A DNA stretch of 64,000 bases, taken from JAWLAT01 sp041395325. GTDB lineage: Bacteria > Pseudomonadota > Gammaproteobacteria > Xanthomonadales > SZUA-5. A program made the translations under genes and the position numbers. The stretch lies in the NCBI GenBank assembly GCA_041395325.1, contig JAWLAT010000003.1:62001-126000 (forward strand), written 5' to 3'. This document shows, piece by piece, positions 63,175 through 64,000 of this stretch. Under the pieces are notes generated by a model. That model was not told the origin of the DNA. It made no database searches and saw only the letters and a program-made list of their open reading frames with translations. The stretch's first letter is position 1. Every line of letters begins with the position of its first letter.

Positions 63175-64000
63175 GGCTTCGGCTCGTCGACGGCCAGCGC
63201 GCGGAAGCGCAGCAGCTCGGTCAGGCGATAGCCGGAGTAGCGGCCGATCAGCAGCGTCACCGCCAGCAACACCAGCAGCAACTCGGGATAGACGAAAATC
63301 AGGAACTCCAGCGTGTCCCAGGTCATCGCCAGGTAGGCCAGACAGGCGGTCATCAGCGACCCAATGCCCTCCTTCAAGGCATACGAGGAACCCCGCTCAT
63401 CCCAGGCGATGGACATGCGCTCGATGGTCATCGCCATGATGACCATCGGGAACAAGGCCACCGACAGGCCAACCTGGATCTCCATCCGGTTGCTGACGAT
63501 GCTGACCAGCGCCATCAGCATGACCACCAGAATCAGCACCGCGGTCAGGCGTGGAACCAGCAACAGACGCAATCGCTCCAGATAGAAGCGCACCAGCAGA
63601 CCCAGGCCGACGACCACGGTGAACAAGGCCACGCCGCCGATCAGCTGGGTCTCGCGGAAGGCCAGCGCGATCAGCACCGGCATGAAGGTGCCGAAGGTCT
63701 TCACGCCAACGATGTTGCGCAACAGCAGCATGATGAAGGCGCCGATCGGCACCATCAGCAGGATGCGATAGGTCGATTGCGCATCCAGCGGCAGGCCCAG
63801 CAGCGAGTAGTCGATGAGGTCGCGATTGCGCACTTCCGAGCGACGCTTGGCCATGACCATCGCGTCGGCCAAGTTGTACTGCACCGAAAAGCTCAGCTGC
63901 GGCCGGCTGTCGCTTTCCACCGCCAGCAAGGGCTTGCCGCTGCGACTCCAGAGGAAATAGTTCTCCGGCAAGCCTTCCGAACCATCGCGCAGATCCAGCG
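63171..64000 (-). CDS. Inactive-transglutaminase 7TM membrane protein (N-terminus outside window)
   Basis: The frame is open to the window's end (LDLRDGSEGLPENYFLWSR), so the N-terminal inactive transglutaminase part is missing. The visible 276 residues contain the seven hydrophobic helices of the 7TM_transglut domain (ILLMVPIGAFIMLLLRNIVGVKTFGTFMPVLIALAF, then GGVALFTVVVGLGLLVRFYLERL, LTAVLILVVMLMALVSIVSN, GLSVALFPMVIMAMTIERMSIAW and further). The short C-terminus ends DEPKP and overlaps the RimK-like gene by four bases. Inner membrane; coupled with its downstream ligase. Confidence 0.88.
   Translation of the reverse strand, partial: LDLRDGSEGLPENYFLWSRSGKPLLAVESDSRPQLSFSVQYNLADAMVMAKRRSEVRNRDLIDYSLLGLPLDAQSTYRILLMVPIGAFIMLLLRNIVGVKTFGTFMPVLIALAFRETQLIGGVALFTVVVGLGLLVRFYLERLRLLLVPRLTAVLILVVMLMALVSIVSNRMEIQVGLSVALFPMVIMAMTIERMSIAWDERGSSYALKEGIGSLMTACLAYLAMTWDTLEFLIFVYPELLLVLLAVTLLIGRYSGYRLTELLRFRALAVDEPKP

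Overview
The window is high-GC DNA from a gammaproteobacterium. The core gene content and order (rpoD followed by tRNA-Ile2, ribH-nusB-thiL-pgpA, lptM-dapF-DUF484-xerC, metF and ahcY, a RimK-like ligase with a 7TM inactive transglutaminase) suggest the Lysobacterales/Xanthomonadales, perhaps a Dokdonella- or Ahniella-like relative. Short extracellular tails ending in F-x-x-G/S-F-E fit this. The placement is inferred from synteny and protein features, not from a search. CDS coordinates include the stop codon.

Region 1 (1-17.8 kb) is chromosomal backbone. It holds the end of a secreted beta-propeller protein, a GH44 glycosidase, a DUF962 protein, biosynthetic threonine deaminase, arsenite methyltransferase, a DUF1800/DUF1501 export pair, glnA with a readable NtrC/sigma-54 control region, argS, tatABC, a hypothetical protein and rpoD. 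tRNA-Ile2(CAT) follows rpoD.

Region 2 (about 18.0-33.2 kb) is a mosaic island between the tRNA and yidC. Near the tRNA lie a PIN-like protein gene and a compact three-gene operon (TIGR04255-like protein, HTH protein, unknown protein) with two palindromes upstream. Next come an intact IS3-type element, a DUF4124 protein, a tightly packed phage or satellite replication module (HTH excisionase-like, unknown, replication O-like, DnaB, repeat-rich 582-aa protein, small proteins, zinc-ribbon protein, RHH protein), an IS256-type element, a serine recombinase lacking its catalytic N-terminus, and an IS66 remnant with a frameshifted tnpB. No integrase or virion assembly genes are visible.

Region 3 (33.3-55.2 kb) returns to backbone: yidC-rnpA-rpmH (without yidD between rnpA and yidC, and without dnaA next to rpmH), a BaiN/HI0933 flavoprotein, hemN with an ANR/FNR-like box, ribH-nusB-thiL-pgpA, a second threonine/serine dehydratase, xerC-DUF484-dapF-lptM, an ECF sigma factor with a cupin anti-sigma partner, a 1201-aa Calx-beta surface protein, metF, a roadblock-like small protein, ahcY, an O-antigen-ligase-like TPR protein and a secreted Pro/Asp-rich protein.

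Region 4 (55.2-64 kb) contains an overlapping four-gene operon: a bpX-like protein, a zincin-plus-VWA protein, an unknown protein and a PaaK-like adenylate-forming enzyme. It resembles MoxR-vWA-bpX ternary systems but has no MoxR ATPase beside it. DUF3025 lies divergently. A secreted transglutaminase-like/TPR protein, a RimK-like ATP-grasp ligase and the start-truncated 7TM partner close the window. The three-gene island operon and the VWA operon are the best candidates for undescribed systems.
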